Source: Sorangium cellulosum (GTDB lineage Bacteria; Myxococcota_A; Polyangia; Polyangiales; Polyangiaceae). Taken from it: a stretch of 64,000 nt of DNA. The DNA is taken from positions 11,050,501 through 11,114,500 of the forward strand of contig NZ_CP012673.1 in the NCBI RefSeq assembly GCF_002950945.1. The letters are read 5' to 3'. Both the position numbers and the translations under genes were made by a program. Of this stretch, positions 52,572 to 61,112 are shown piece after piece. How positions within the stretch are numbered: the stretch's first letter is position 1; each line of letters begins with the position of its first letter. The notes below the pieces were generated by a model that worked only from the letters and a program-made list of their open reading frames with translations, ran no database searches and was not told where the DNA came from.

Positions 52572-53026
52572 CGCCACCTCCTCCTACTCCTGATGAGATC
52601 GCTCATGAGCGCTGCTCGATCACCATCGGCGCATGAGCGATATGAGCTCTACCATTCGGCACAACATAACGTCAACACGATCTAGCCGGACTCATCGGAG
52701 CTCGATCGCTGACAACACACTTGGAGAACAACAGTCACAAATCTGTCGAATGCTACTAGGACGGAAGCGACTGCATGCCTACGCGCGGCGAGCTCATCAT
52801 CGAGCTGCTCCGCTGGGCCGTCTCGGAGCAGCTCGCCTGGACCGTCTTCGTGCTTCGGTCCCCGCCTCGTGGCTCAAGGGCCGGAGGATCTGCGCGTCGT
52901 CGGCGGTCGATGTGCTCTCCGACTTCTTCGCATCGAGTACGAGGCGCTCGCGTAGCTCCGGCAGCACGGGTTCTGAGGTGCTAGAGCATCGATCAGCTTA
53001 AAACGCCCGAGAATGAAAAGATTCGA
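52572..53026. other. low-GC intergenic stretch with a decayed ORF
   Basis: About 450 bp. From 52775 one frame begins MPTRGELIIELLRWAVSEQ, which looks like a genuine N-terminus, but the sequence loses protein character after about 25 codons. A stop-interrupted continuation (RIEYEALA, LRQHGF) appears in another frame near 52940. This fits the remnant of a short decayed gene. No intact gene is seen. Confidence 0.35.
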
Positions 53027-53092
53027 ACCACAGAGGCACAGAGGGCACAGAGTTGTTTTGTTGTTCCTCTGTGTCCTCTGTGCCTCTGTGGC
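53027..53092. repeat. hairpin repeat with three CACAGAG units per arm
   Basis: Left arm: ACCACAGAGG-CACAGAGGG-CACAGAG, 53027-53052. Right arm: its complement with two mismatches, 53067-53092. The loop is 14 T-rich bases. Each arm is three tandem 9-bp units. The left boundary is TTCGAACC; the right boundary read in reverse is AATGAGCC. It is followed 66 bp later by a second hairpin of different core sequence but the same boundaries in opposite order. Confidence 0.8.
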
Positions 53093-53158
53093 TCATTTTC
53101 CCGGGGTTTCAACCCGTTCGGTGTCCTAGGGCCCGATCACGTTGCTCGAGCGAGGAAT

Positions 53159-53227
53159 GAACCGCCAAGAACGCCAAGAGCGCCAAGAAGAGATGATTTC
53201 TTGGCGTCCTTGGCGCCTTGGCGGTTC
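53159..53227. repeat. hairpin repeat with three GCCAAG units per arm
   Basis: Left arm: GAACCGCCAAGAACGCC then AAGAGCGCCAAGAA, 53159-53189. Right arm: TTCTTGGCGTCCTTGGCG then CCTTGGCGGTTC, 53198-53227, complementary with few mismatches. The loop is 8 bases (GAGATGAT). Each arm is three tandem 9-bp units. The left boundary is AATGAACC; the right boundary read in reverse is TTCGAACC. A truncated copy lies at 5947-5980. Confidence 0.82.
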
Positions 53228-53295
53228 GAAATTCTGCTCGTTTCAGGTGGGTTCTACCCGTTTGTCGCTCTAGCCAGCGAGGGAAGGAGACCGGT

Positions 53296-54330
53296 CTACG
53301 CCCCGCGGTCCTTTGCCGGCCCCGCGCCCAGTCGGCTCAGGTACGGAGTGCCTATTGCATCGAAGCGGCATACCCACGGCCGCTCGGCGTCGTACGCGAC
53401 AGCACCTCCGATGGCCACCGGCGGCGCGCTCAGCAGGTCCGGGAGCGCATCGAGGATCACCTCGCCGCCCGCGCGCCATCGAAAGGACCACCTGCTCAGC
53501 TCAGAGGTCTTCTCCGGGTGCTCCTGGCACTCGACGATGCGTCCGTCGTCATGACGGGACCACTCCAGCAGCCGCCTGGGCAGGTACAGGTCGCCGAGCT
53601 GCGAGAGCCAGGCATGTAGACCCGACCTGGCCCTCATCCCGCTCGTGAACAGCTTGACCGGCGTGATCCACTCGCGAGACAGCTGCCCCAGGAGGAGCTC
53701 ATCGAAGCGCGACAGCATCAGCTTCTGGCCAGCCTGCCTGGGGAAGTGGCCAGCGTGGTAGCGCCCGAGGTTCGCCAGCTGCGGGTGGAGCGCGCCGCCG
53801 GATGCACAGAACCTCGACAGGGCGACGGGCGAGCGGCGACACCACAACCTCCAGAGCGTGGCGGTGAGCGCCGTCTCGAGCGCTGAACATCGCGCCATGG
53901 ACGGTTTTCGCCGCAGGGCATCCGCGACGTCGATGTAGATCTCCTCCGCCGGATCAGGCCCCTCTGGCGCCGTCCCGGGCAGGTCCGGCCCGAGCGGCAT
54001 GACCAGCACGTGCCGCCCTCGCTCAGCCGCGGCAGCGCAGATCCTACTGAAGCTCAGTAGACCGTGGAGGTTCGGTGGAAGCACCACGCAGAGGGGGGCC
54101 CCCTCAGGGCGAGCGAGCTCCCTGTTGAGCTTCGCAGACGGCTCTGCTCCCCAGTACCGAGCCCGGACGGCACGGTGACGCCGCGGAGCGGCGCTCGACG
54201 GGCCGAGGAGGAGATCGTCGTCCTCGACCACGACCGGAGACACGATCTTCGCGAGCTCCGATCGAGCGACTCGACCCACGGCGACATAGACCACCTCCCG
54301 CGTCGACCCGGCCATCATCGGAACCCACAC
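53296..54330 (-). CDS. DUF1835-like hypothetical protein
   Basis: A 344-residue soluble protein. The layout resembles DUF1835/DUF3658-type proteins: an N-terminal part with VVEDDDLLLGPSS and ARYWGAEPSAKL, a Rossmann-like strand (LCVVLPPNLHGLLSFSRI, ERGRHVLVMPLGPD), a helical middle (LTATLWRLWCRRSPVALSRFCASG), and a conserved block LGRYHAGHFPRQ, LMLSRFDELLLGQLSREW, followed by LGDLYLPRRLLEW. No catalytic motif is evident. Function unknown. Starts at 54330 (MWVPMMAG) or at the two ATGs just downstream are all possible. The gene lies between the hairpin repeats and a divergent regulatory gap. Confidence 0.7.
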   Translation of the reverse strand: MWVPMMAGSTREVVYVAVGRVARSELAKIVSPVVVEDDDLLLGPSSAAPRRHRAVRARYWGAEPSAKLNRELARPEGAPLCVVLPPNLHGLLSFSRICAAAAERGRHVLVMPLGPDLPGTAPEGPDPAEEIYIDVADALRRKPSMARCSALETALTATLWRLWCRRSPVALSRFCASGGALHPQLANLGRYHAGHFPRQAGQKLMLSRFDELLLGQLSREWITPVKLFTSGMRARSGLHAWLSQLGDLYLPRRLLEWSRHDDGRIVECQEHPEKTSELSRWSFRWRAGGEVILDALPDLLSAPPVAIGGAVAYDAERPWVCRFDAIGTPYLSRLGAGPAKDRGA

Positions 54331-54560
54331 GCTATCGCAAGCCGCACGTCGACGCGAGCACGGCCACGAGCGCAGCGCTGAACATGAGAGCGCTCGCCCT
54401 CATCATCGCCCGGGACGTGCAGCGCTGCCCTCACGCTGCGGAGCAGCAAGACACCCGGGGTCGCGGCGCGTGTCGGTGAGCTCGACGCCCGCGTCCATCA
54501 TGGCGTGGAGGCAGGACGACCTGAAGAGAGCCCTCTGTTGACACCAGCACCGCGCCAGCC

Positions 54561-54582
54561 GCTGCGTGCTCGAGCACGCAGC
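54561..54582. promoter_or_regulatory. perfect 22-bp palindrome, operator candidate
   Basis: Arms GCTGCGTGCTC and GAGCACGCAGC form a perfect 22-bp palindrome in the 483-bp gap between the divergent DUF1835-like and dipeptidase genes. A partial third arm (TGCATGCTCGAGC) follows at once. No gene is supported in this gap (54331-54813), which contains AT-richer DNA around 54600-54650. Confidence 0.5.
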
Positions 54583-54712
54583 AGTGCATGCTCGAGCCAT
54601 CACCCGTGGCTGCGTAAAATTACAGATTGGCTGCGTATCGATCCATCTTGGCCCGGCAACCTGTCGACGTATTCCGCGACGATGCCCAGGTTCGTTTGCC
54701 TATCGACCCCGT

Positions 54713-54748
54713 GACACGCTCCCAGACACGTTTCCTGACACGTTCGCC
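54713..54748 (+). repeat. three tandem 12-bp direct repeats
   Basis: GACACGCTCCCA, GACACGTTTCCT and GACACGTTCGCC follow each other without spacing, 66-101 bp upstream of the dipeptidase start. The invariant GACACG every 12 bp suggests repeated binding of a regulator on roughly one DNA face. Confidence 0.5.
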
Positions 54749-55470
54749 AAAACGCCTTGGCACGAACGGTGCCCAGACGTCCTGCCCCACATCCATCCCT
54801 CCTGGAGACCCTGATGGTGAAGCGCTGGAACGCAGGATTCGACTGGCTGGCGGGCCTGGCCCTCTTTCCGTTGCTGACGGGCTGCGCGGACCTGGAATCG
54901 ACGGCCACAGTCGACGCGGCGGCCGCCGGCGCGGTCCGCATCACCGGCCTTGGCAGCGGCGCGCTCGCCGCCTCCGCCGTGCCCGCCACCCGCTACGATC
55001 TCGCCAACGGATGTTACGCGCTCAGGTCCGTGGCCAGGAATGCCTACGTCGCCAGGACCCTCGGCGGCTACGCCGCCAGCGCCGCGGCCCTCGGCGGCGC
55101 CGAGCCGTTCTTCCTGAAGCCGACCGCGCTCGGCAAATACCTCTTTCATGACGACGCCGGCTCCTTTCTCGCCGCGGGCAGCCTGCTCACCCTCGGCGGC
55201 CTCCTCGGCGCCGCGGCCGTCCCGGCGCCCACCGACGCCGCGGACTGGACCGTCGACATCGACGCCGCCGGGCGCTTCCTGGTGGTCTCGGCCTCGACGG
55301 CGAGAGCGCTCGCGGTCCATCCTCTGAATGGCCACCTCGTGCTGGTCAACGCGGCGAGCGCCGGCGAGGCGGCGAGGTTCACCCTGGAGCCGACGAGCGG
55401 CTGCGCGGCCTTCCCGGAGATCACGACGAACAGCCTCGGCGCGCCGTTCCGGGGCGAGAGCACCGCAGGG

Positions 55471-55479
55471 CCGGTGCTC
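55471..55479 (+). repeat. target-site duplication, left copy (right copy 56931-56939)
   Basis: CCGGTGCTC occurs exactly at 55471-55479 and 56931-56939, touching the two ends of the insertion sequence. Nine bp is the duplication length of IS10/IS50-type IS4 elements. The copies are identical, so the insertion is recent. Confidence 0.92.
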
Positions 55480-56930
55480 CTGACAGATCCCCTCATTTTA
55501 TGAGGAATTTTCGTCGACTCGAGTGCCCCAGGCTCGCTGCTCTCACCGGTTCCTGGCGTGGGAGAATCACCTACATAAAACCATAAATTATAGGGCTTCG
55601 GGTGAGCTGACGACGGACGCATGAGAAGTTGCTGTCGCTGGTCGGAATAGTATCAGTATGGGGCAATCTGCGGGCGTCGACGCGTACACGGAAGATCAGA
55701 CGAAAGGGCCGTTGACGACGACGCGCTCGGAGGAGCGGTCGCACTCCATGAGGGCTCGCAGGCAACTCGAGCGCGTAGGGCTCAGCGCGATTAGCATCGA
55801 GCGCTTTCTTGGCGCCGCTGTGAAAGTCGACCTGCACGTCAAGACCGTGCTGTCCTTGTCGTTGGCGACCCTGGGGGTCCTGCACTCCGTCTCGCTCTGC
55901 ATTCACGTAATCGGGCGAGCCTTGGCGTGGGCAAGAGACGGCAGCCCCAAGCACACGACCAAACAGGTTGACCGGTTGCTGAGTAACAACAACGTGTCTC
56001 CATGGCTACTGTTCGACGCATGGGTTCGCTTCGTGGTAGGTTCCCGAGAGGAACTGCTGGTCGCTCTCGATTGGACGGAGTTCGATGCCGACGACCATGC
56101 CACGTTGGCCCTGTACTTGATCACCCGCCACGGGCGAGCAACGCCGCTCGTGTGGAAGACGGTCGAAAAATCGTCGCTGGCCGGCAAGCGCAACACTTAT
56201 GAAGATGAGGTCATCGAGCGGTTGCATGAGATCTTGCCCGAGACAACCCGAGTAACGCTGATCGCCGACCGGGGCTTCGGCGACCGCAAGCGGTACGACC
56301 ATCTCGCCAACCTGGGGTGGGATTATATTATTCGGTTCCGCGAGTGCATCATCGTCACCGATGCCGATGGTACTGCGCGGCCTGCAGGTGAGTGGCTCGC
56401 ATCTACCGGGCGGGCAAAAATGTTGAAGCACGTCCGGGTCACGCAGGACGAGGCCGCCATCTCGGCGGTCGTGCTTGCGCACGACAAGAGGATGAAAGAG
56501 CCCTGGTGCCTCGCAACCAGCCGCGCCGACCTGACCGGCAGCCAAGTCGTCAAGCTCTACGGTCGACGCTTCTGTATCGAGGAGACGTTCCGCGACATAA
56601 AAAACGTTCATTTCGGCATGGGTCTCTCCGCCACGCACATTGGAGACACTGCCCGACGTGACCGACTTTTGCTCATAGCTGCCTTCGCCCACGTGCTCCT
56701 GACGCTTCTCGGGGAGGCGGGTGAGCGGGCCGGCCTCGATCGCCTTCTGAAGACCAATACAGTGAAGCATCGAACCTTGTCGCTCTATAACCAGGGATGC
56801 TACTGGTACACGGCCATCCCCAACATGCGGGAAGAGCGACTCGTTCAGCTCATGACAGCGTACGGTGAGGTCCTCCGTGAGCACGCTGTGACCCGTGAAA
56901 TTCTCGGGATTATATGAGGGGATGCCTCAG
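55480..56930 (+). mobile_element. complete IS4-family insertion sequence (IS10-like ends)
   Basis: A 1451-bp element bounded by terminal inverted repeats CTGACAGATCCCCTCAT (left) and CTGAGGCATCCCCTCAT (right, read inward), 14 of 17 identical. The CTGA start and ATCCCCT block resemble the ends of IS10. A 9-bp duplication flanks it. It carries one intact transposase gene and is visibly lower in GC than the host. The right end supplies a GTG/ATG start that reads into the downstream dipeptidase half. Confidence 0.93.
55658..56917 (+). CDS. IS4-family DDE transposase
   Basis: A 419-residue transposase, apparently intact. RNase H-like core: first Asp in LVALDWTEFDADDH, second Asp in TLIADRGFGDRKRYDHL, and the Glu in the IS4 signature Y-x2-R-x3-E-x6-K (YGRRFCIEETFRDIK). 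The beta-strand insertion between the second Asp and Glu (IIRFRECIIVTDADG, ISAVVLAHDKRMKEPW) is where the IS4 family expects it. The N-terminal 130 residues are the DNA-binding part. Several in-frame ATGs near the start (55658, 55748) are possible. Catalyses cut-and-paste transposition through the CTGA ends. Confidence 0.93.
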   Translation: MGQSAGVDAYTEDQTKGPLTTTRSEERSHSMRARRQLERVGLSAISIERFLGAAVKVDLHVKTVLSLSLATLGVLHSVSLCIHVIGRALAWARDGSPKHTTKQVDRLLSNNNVSPWLLFDAWVRFVVGSREELLVALDWTEFDADDHATLALYLITRHGRATPLVWKTVEKSSLAGKRNTYEDEVIERLHEILPETTRVTLIADRGFGDRKRYDHLANLGWDYIIRFRECIIVTDADGTARPAGEWLASTGRAKMLKHVRVTQDEAAISAVVLAHDKRMKEPWCLATSRADLTGSQVVKLYGRRFCIEETFRDIKNVHFGMGLSATHIGDTARRDRLLLIAAFAHVLLTLLGEAGERAGLDRLLKTNTVKHRTLSLYNQGCYWYTAIPNMREERLVQLMTAYGEVLREHAVTREILGII

Positions 56931-58566
56931 CCGGTGCTCGGCTTCGCCGATGTGCACGCGCACGTCAGCGCCACGAGCTTCCTCGGCGGCGCACACCACG
57001 GCCTGCCCTTCCACCGCTTCGGCGTCCTCGGGGCGCTCGGCGACTGCACCCTGTCGCACGGGCCCGGCGGCATCAAGGATATCGTCGGCAACTTCCGCGG
57101 CGAAAACCCCGTGCCGCTGCACGACAACCGCGGCTGGCCCGAGTTCGTGGACTGGCCGGCAGCACAATCGCTCACACACGAGGGGATGTACTACAAGTGG
57201 ATGGAGCGGGCGTGGCGCGCCGGCCAGCGGCTCATGGTCAACAACCTCGTCGAGAACGAGACGTTGTGCGCGGTCCAGCGCATCGCTTCCGGCAGGCCGC
57301 TCCAGAGCTGCAACGAGATGGACAGCGCCATGGCGCAGGCGCAGCTCATGCGCGACCTCGAGGCGTACATCGACGCGCAGGAAGGCGGTCCGGGCCGGGG
57401 CTGGTTCAGGCTGGTGGAGAGCCCCGCCGAGGCGCGGCAGGTGATCCACGACGGCAAGATGGCCGTGGTGCTGGGGATCGAGATCTCGCACCTCTTCAAC
57501 TGCGACCTCCAGAACGGCGTCGCCGGGTGCGACGAGGCCGACATCGACGAGCAGCTCGACCGGCTCCACGCCGCCGGCGTCCGCCAGATGTTCCCTGTCC
57601 ACGAGTTCGACAACGCGCTCGGAGGAAACGGCATCTTCGACAGCTTCGCGCTCAACCTGGGCAACAAGGTCGACACCGGCGAGTTCTGGCAAACCTACGA
57701 TTGTCCGGAGCAGGACTACTTCTATGACGCCGGAGCGGTCCTCCTGAGCGTGGCCCCGCCGGGAGCGGGCGACGACCCCTTGACCGCGACGCTGATGGCC
57801 CTCGCGGGCGGCCACCTCCCGCTCTATCCGCAGGGCAGGGAGCAATGCAATGCGCGCGGGCTGACGACGCTCGGCCGCTACGCGATCCAGAAGATGATGG
57901 AGAAGCGGATGATCATCGAGGTCGATCACCTGGAGCTCTCCAACAAGGCCGAGGTGATCGCGATCGCCGAGCAGCAAACGCCCGCATATCCGCTGGTCTC
58001 CACGCACGGCGGCCACGGGGGGCTCACCGTGGATCAGGCGCGCCGCATCATGGCGCTCGGCGGGCTGATTTATCCCTACAAAGGCAACGGCAGGGAGTTC
58101 AAGGAGACCCTCGACCGGCTCACCGCGATCAAGAGCGACGCCTACTTCTTCGGCATGGGCTACGGCGCCGACACGAACGGGCTGGGGGCCCAGGCCGGGC
58201 CGCGCGGCGCGGGTGCGACGCCGGTGAGTTACCCCTTCACGCTGTTCCAGGGGCCGGGCTGGGGGCCGCAGTTCGCGGGGATCGCCCCGGTGACCTTCGA
58301 CCGGCAGGTGAGCGGCGAGCGCGTCTACGACACGGACGTCGACGGCATGGCGCACTACGGGCTCGTCGCCGACTGGGTGGAGGAGGTCCGCCTCGAGGGC
58401 GGCGAGGCGGCGCTGACCGCGCTCTACAACTCCGCCGAGGCGTACCTGCAGATGTGGGAGCGCACGCTCGACCGCTGACCCTCACGGCTCGTCGGGAAGC
58501 TCGAAAGCCCCCAGCCGCGCGCCGCTCTAGAGCGGTTTTCATCCGCCTCCGGTACATGCGTCCCAG

Positions 58567-58689
58567 AGCGGCGGTCACCCGCACAGGAGACGGGCCCAGA
58601 TCGGCGTTTTCGGCGCGCAAGCGCACTCCTGTGCGCTGAGCACCGAAAACGTCGAGGTGGGCCCGTATCCGAAGCGGGTGACCGTCGCT
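58567..58689. repeat. 123-bp imperfect inverted repeat with nested hairpin
   Basis: Left arm from AGCGGCGGTCACCCGC, through ACGGGCCCA and CGTTTTCGG, pairs with the right arm ending GCGGGTGACCGTCGCT at about 82% over 54 positions. The centre (58621-58636) is a perfect hairpin GCGCAC-TCCT-GTGCGC. It occupies the space between the convergent dipeptidase and infB stops. It could be a bidirectional terminator, but its length and non-GC-only pattern suggest a MITE-like or structured-RNA element. Confidence 0.75.
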
Positions 58690-58697
58690 CAAGGCGC

Positions 58698-61112
58698 TCA
58701 GAGCGTCGCGGCGACCTCCTGCATCTCGTAGCACTCGATCACGTCGCCCGGCTTCAGGGCGGAGTACCCGTCGAGCAGGATGCCGCACTCCGTGAGGCGC
58801 TCGACCGAGGAGACGTCCTCCTTCACGCGGCGCAGGCCGGCGATCTTGCCCTCCCAGACCTTCGCCCCGTCGCGGACCAGGCGCACCTTGCCGGAGCGCT
58901 TCACCGAGCCGGTGGTCACCATGCAGCCGGCGATCGTGCCGAGCTTGCCGACCTTGAAGAGCTCGCGCACCTCGGCCGCGCCGAGCGGCTTCTCGACGAC
59001 CACCGGCGCGAGCAGGCCGGCCATGGCCTTCATCACGTCGTCGATCGCGGCGTAGATCACGTCGTACGACCGGATCTCCACCCCCTCCGCCTCGGCGAGC
59101 GACGCCGCCTTGCCGGTGGGGCGCACGTTGAAGCCGACCACGATCGCCTTCGCGGCCGACGCCAGGTTCACGTCGCCCTCGGTGACCGCGCCGACGCCGG
59201 CGTGCGTGATGTTCACGCGCACCTTGTCGGTCGAGAGCCGGGCGAGCGCGCTGGAGAGCGCCTCCACCGAGCCCTGCACGTCCGCCTTCAGGATCAGCCG
59301 GAGCTCCATCTGGCCGGCCGCCGCGAGGCGCCCCGCCAGGCCCGCGAGCGACAGCGGCGTCGACGCCTGGACCTTCCCCGCCTTCGTCCGGCGAGCCTCG
59401 GCGAGCGCCTGGGCCTTCTTCTGGTCCCGCGCCGCGTAGAGCGTGTCGCCCGCCTTGGGCACGTCGGAGAGGCCGAGGATCTCGACCGGCGTCGAGGGGC
59501 CCGCCTCCGCGACGCGCCGCCCGAGCTCGTCGGTCATCGCCCGGACGCGACCCCACGCCGCGCCGGCGATCACCACGTCGCCCGTGCGGAGCGTGCCGTC
59601 GGTCACGAGCACGCGCGCGAGCGGGCCCTTGCCGCGATCGAGCAGCGCCTCGACCACCGTGCCCGTCGCCGGGCGCTTCGGGTTCGCCTGGAGGCGCAGC
59701 ATCTCCGCCTGGAGCGAGATCATCTCTAGGAGGTCCTCGATGCCCTCGCCTGTCTTGGCGCTGACGTCGCAGTAGAGCGTGTCGCCGCCCCACGCCTCGG
59801 GCGCGAGGCCGAGCGGGCCGAGCTCGCGCCGGATGCGCTCCGGATCCGCGCCCGGCTTGTCGACCTTGTTCACCGCCACGACGACGGGCACCTTCGCGCT
59901 CTGCGCGTGGCGGATGGCCTCCCGCGTCTGCGGCCGCTCGCCCTCGTCCGCGGCGACGACGAGCACGATGATGTCCGTCAGCGACGCGCCGCGGGCGCGC
60001 ATCTCCGTGAACGCCTCGTGGCCCGGCGTGTCGAGGAAGGTGATCGTCCCCTTGCTCGTCTTCACGCGGTAGGCGCCGACGTGCTGGGTGATGCCGCCGG
60101 CCTCACCCGCGGCCACCTTCGACTGCCGGATGCGATCCAGGAGCGAGGTCTTGCCGTGGTCGACGTGGCCCATGACCGTGACGATCGGCGAGCGCGGCGA
60201 GAGGGGCCCGGCCTCGTCCTCCTCGGGCCCGCGGGCGTGCTCCAGGATCTGCTCCTCGGTCACGGCGACGTCCTCGACGTCCCAGCCGAAGTCGCTCGCG
60301 ACGAGCTTGGCGGCGTCCGCGTCGATGACCGAGTTCACGTGGACCCCGGTCACGCCGAGCGCGAGCAGCTTGAGGAGCACGTCGGTCGCCTTGACGCCCA
60401 TGCGCGCGGCGAGCGTGTGCAGCGAGACCTGCTCCTCGATCTTGACGACCTTCTTGCGCGCCGACATCTCCTGCGTGGAGGGGGCGGCGGGCTGCCGGGG
60501 CGCTTCCGGGGCGCGGCGCGGCGCGCCAGGCCGGCCCGGCGCGTTGAAGCGCGGGTCGCGGCGGCTCGACGGGCCATCGGCCGGACGGCTCGTGGCCGGG
60601 CGCGCGCCGGGCGCGGGCGCGTGCTGGGCGCCGCGCGCGGGCGGCTGCTGGGCGCCGCGCGCGGGCGCGGGCTGCGACGGCGCGCGCTGCCAGCTGCGGG
60701 GCGCTTCGGGCCTCGGGACCCCCGGGCGACCCGACCAGACCTCGATGCCGGTGCGGCGGGGCATCGCGGGCGCCGGCTGCGATCCGCCCGCCTGCTGCGG
60801 CGGGGTGGACAGGGGCGCGGCGCCGTTCGTGGGCGGGCGGGCGCTACCGGAGCCACCGCGCGGCAGAGCCGCCGGGCTGGGTGCACGCGCCGGGGTCGGC
60901 TTGGCCGCGGAAGCCGCCCTCGGCGGCGACGACGGCGCTGCCCCGGCCGGCGCGAGCGCGGCGACCTTGCCGGACGCCGGCGGCGCGCTCGAGTGAACGG
61001 GACGCCTGGGCTCGGCCGTCCGAGCGTTCTCGTCGACGGCAGGCGAGCCGGTGCGCTTCGACTCTTTGGTATTCGAGGCTCTGTCCTTCTGATCGCGATG
61101 TGCTGTCTGCAT
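58698..61112 (-). CDS. infB: translation initiation factor IF-2, stand-alone copy
   Basis: An 804-residue GTPase that places initiator tRNA on the ribosome. AAGGA precedes the ATG at 61112. Residues 1-225 are a disordered Ala/Pro/Arg-rich extension. About 232-290 is the IF2 N2 domain (VSLHTLAARMGVKATDVLLKLL, in parts). G domain, 310-480: G1 GHVDHGKT, G2 GGITQHVGAYRV, G3 DTPGHEAF, G4 NKVDKP, G5 SAKTGEG. Domains II-III follow, then the C-terminal initiator-tRNA-binding domain (GCMVTTGSVKRSGKVRLVRDG, in parts GCMVTTGSV). Neither nusA upstream nor rbfA/truB downstream is present, unlike the normal infB operon, so it may be a second, paralogous IF-2 or a relocated single copy. Confidence 0.93.
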   Translation of the reverse strand: MQTAHRDQKDRASNTKESKRTGSPAVDENARTAEPRRPVHSSAPPASGKVAALAPAGAAPSSPPRAASAAKPTPARAPSPAALPRGGSGSARPPTNGAAPLSTPPQQAGGSQPAPAMPRRTGIEVWSGRPGVPRPEAPRSWQRAPSQPAPARGAQQPPARGAQHAPAPGARPATSRPADGPSSRRDPRFNAPGRPGAPRRAPEAPRQPAAPSTQEMSARKKVVKIEEQVSLHTLAARMGVKATDVLLKLLALGVTGVHVNSVIDADAAKLVASDFGWDVEDVAVTEEQILEHARGPEEDEAGPLSPRSPIVTVMGHVDHGKTSLLDRIRQSKVAAGEAGGITQHVGAYRVKTSKGTITFLDTPGHEAFTEMRARGASLTDIIVLVVAADEGERPQTREAIRHAQSAKVPVVVAVNKVDKPGADPERIRRELGPLGLAPEAWGGDTLYCDVSAKTGEGIEDLLEMISLQAEMLRLQANPKRPATGTVVEALLDRGKGPLARVLVTDGTLRTGDVVIAGAAWGRVRAMTDELGRRVAEAGPSTPVEILGLSDVPKAGDTLYAARDQKKAQALAEARRTKAGKVQASTPLSLAGLAGRLAAAGQMELRLILKADVQGSVEALSSALARLSTDKVRVNITHAGVGAVTEGDVNLASAAKAIVVGFNVRPTGKAASLAEAEGVEIRSYDVIYAAIDDVMKAMAGLLAPVVVEKPLGAAEVRELFKVGKLGTIAGCMVTTGSVKRSGKVRLVRDGAKVWEGKIAGLRRVKEDVSSVERLTECGILLDGYSALKPGDVIECYEMQEVAATL

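Larger units (their letters stand above)
54814..58478 (+). pseudogene. exported M19-type dipeptidase gene split by IS4-family insertion
   Basis: The 5' part (54814-55479, GGAGA before the ATG) encodes a lipoprotein signal (LLTGC) and a fascin/beta-trefoil-like domain (LANGCYALRSVARNAYVAR, in parts NGCYALRS and GKYLFHDDAG). The 3' part (56940-58478) encodes an M19 membrane-dipeptidase-type zinc peptidase: metal site GFADVHAHVS, IEISHLF with bridging Glu region, IEVDHLEL, VSTHGGHGGL. Deleting the insertion and one 9-bp duplication joins CCG-GTG-CTC to GGC in frame and gives a 734-residue protein. The intact enzyme would be a surface dipeptidase or beta-lactam-type hydrolase with a carbohydrate-binding-like N-terminal domain. 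The insertion leaves the catalytic half without its signal peptide. Confidence 0.88.

Noticed and set aside
52633..53001. 122-codon plus-strand open frame
   Set aside because: Low-complexity Arg/Ser composition; only a short piece in another frame looks like a decayed gene.
53027..53227. CRISPR array from repeated short units
   Set aside because: Units are 9 bp within single hairpins, with no spacers and no cas genes nearby.
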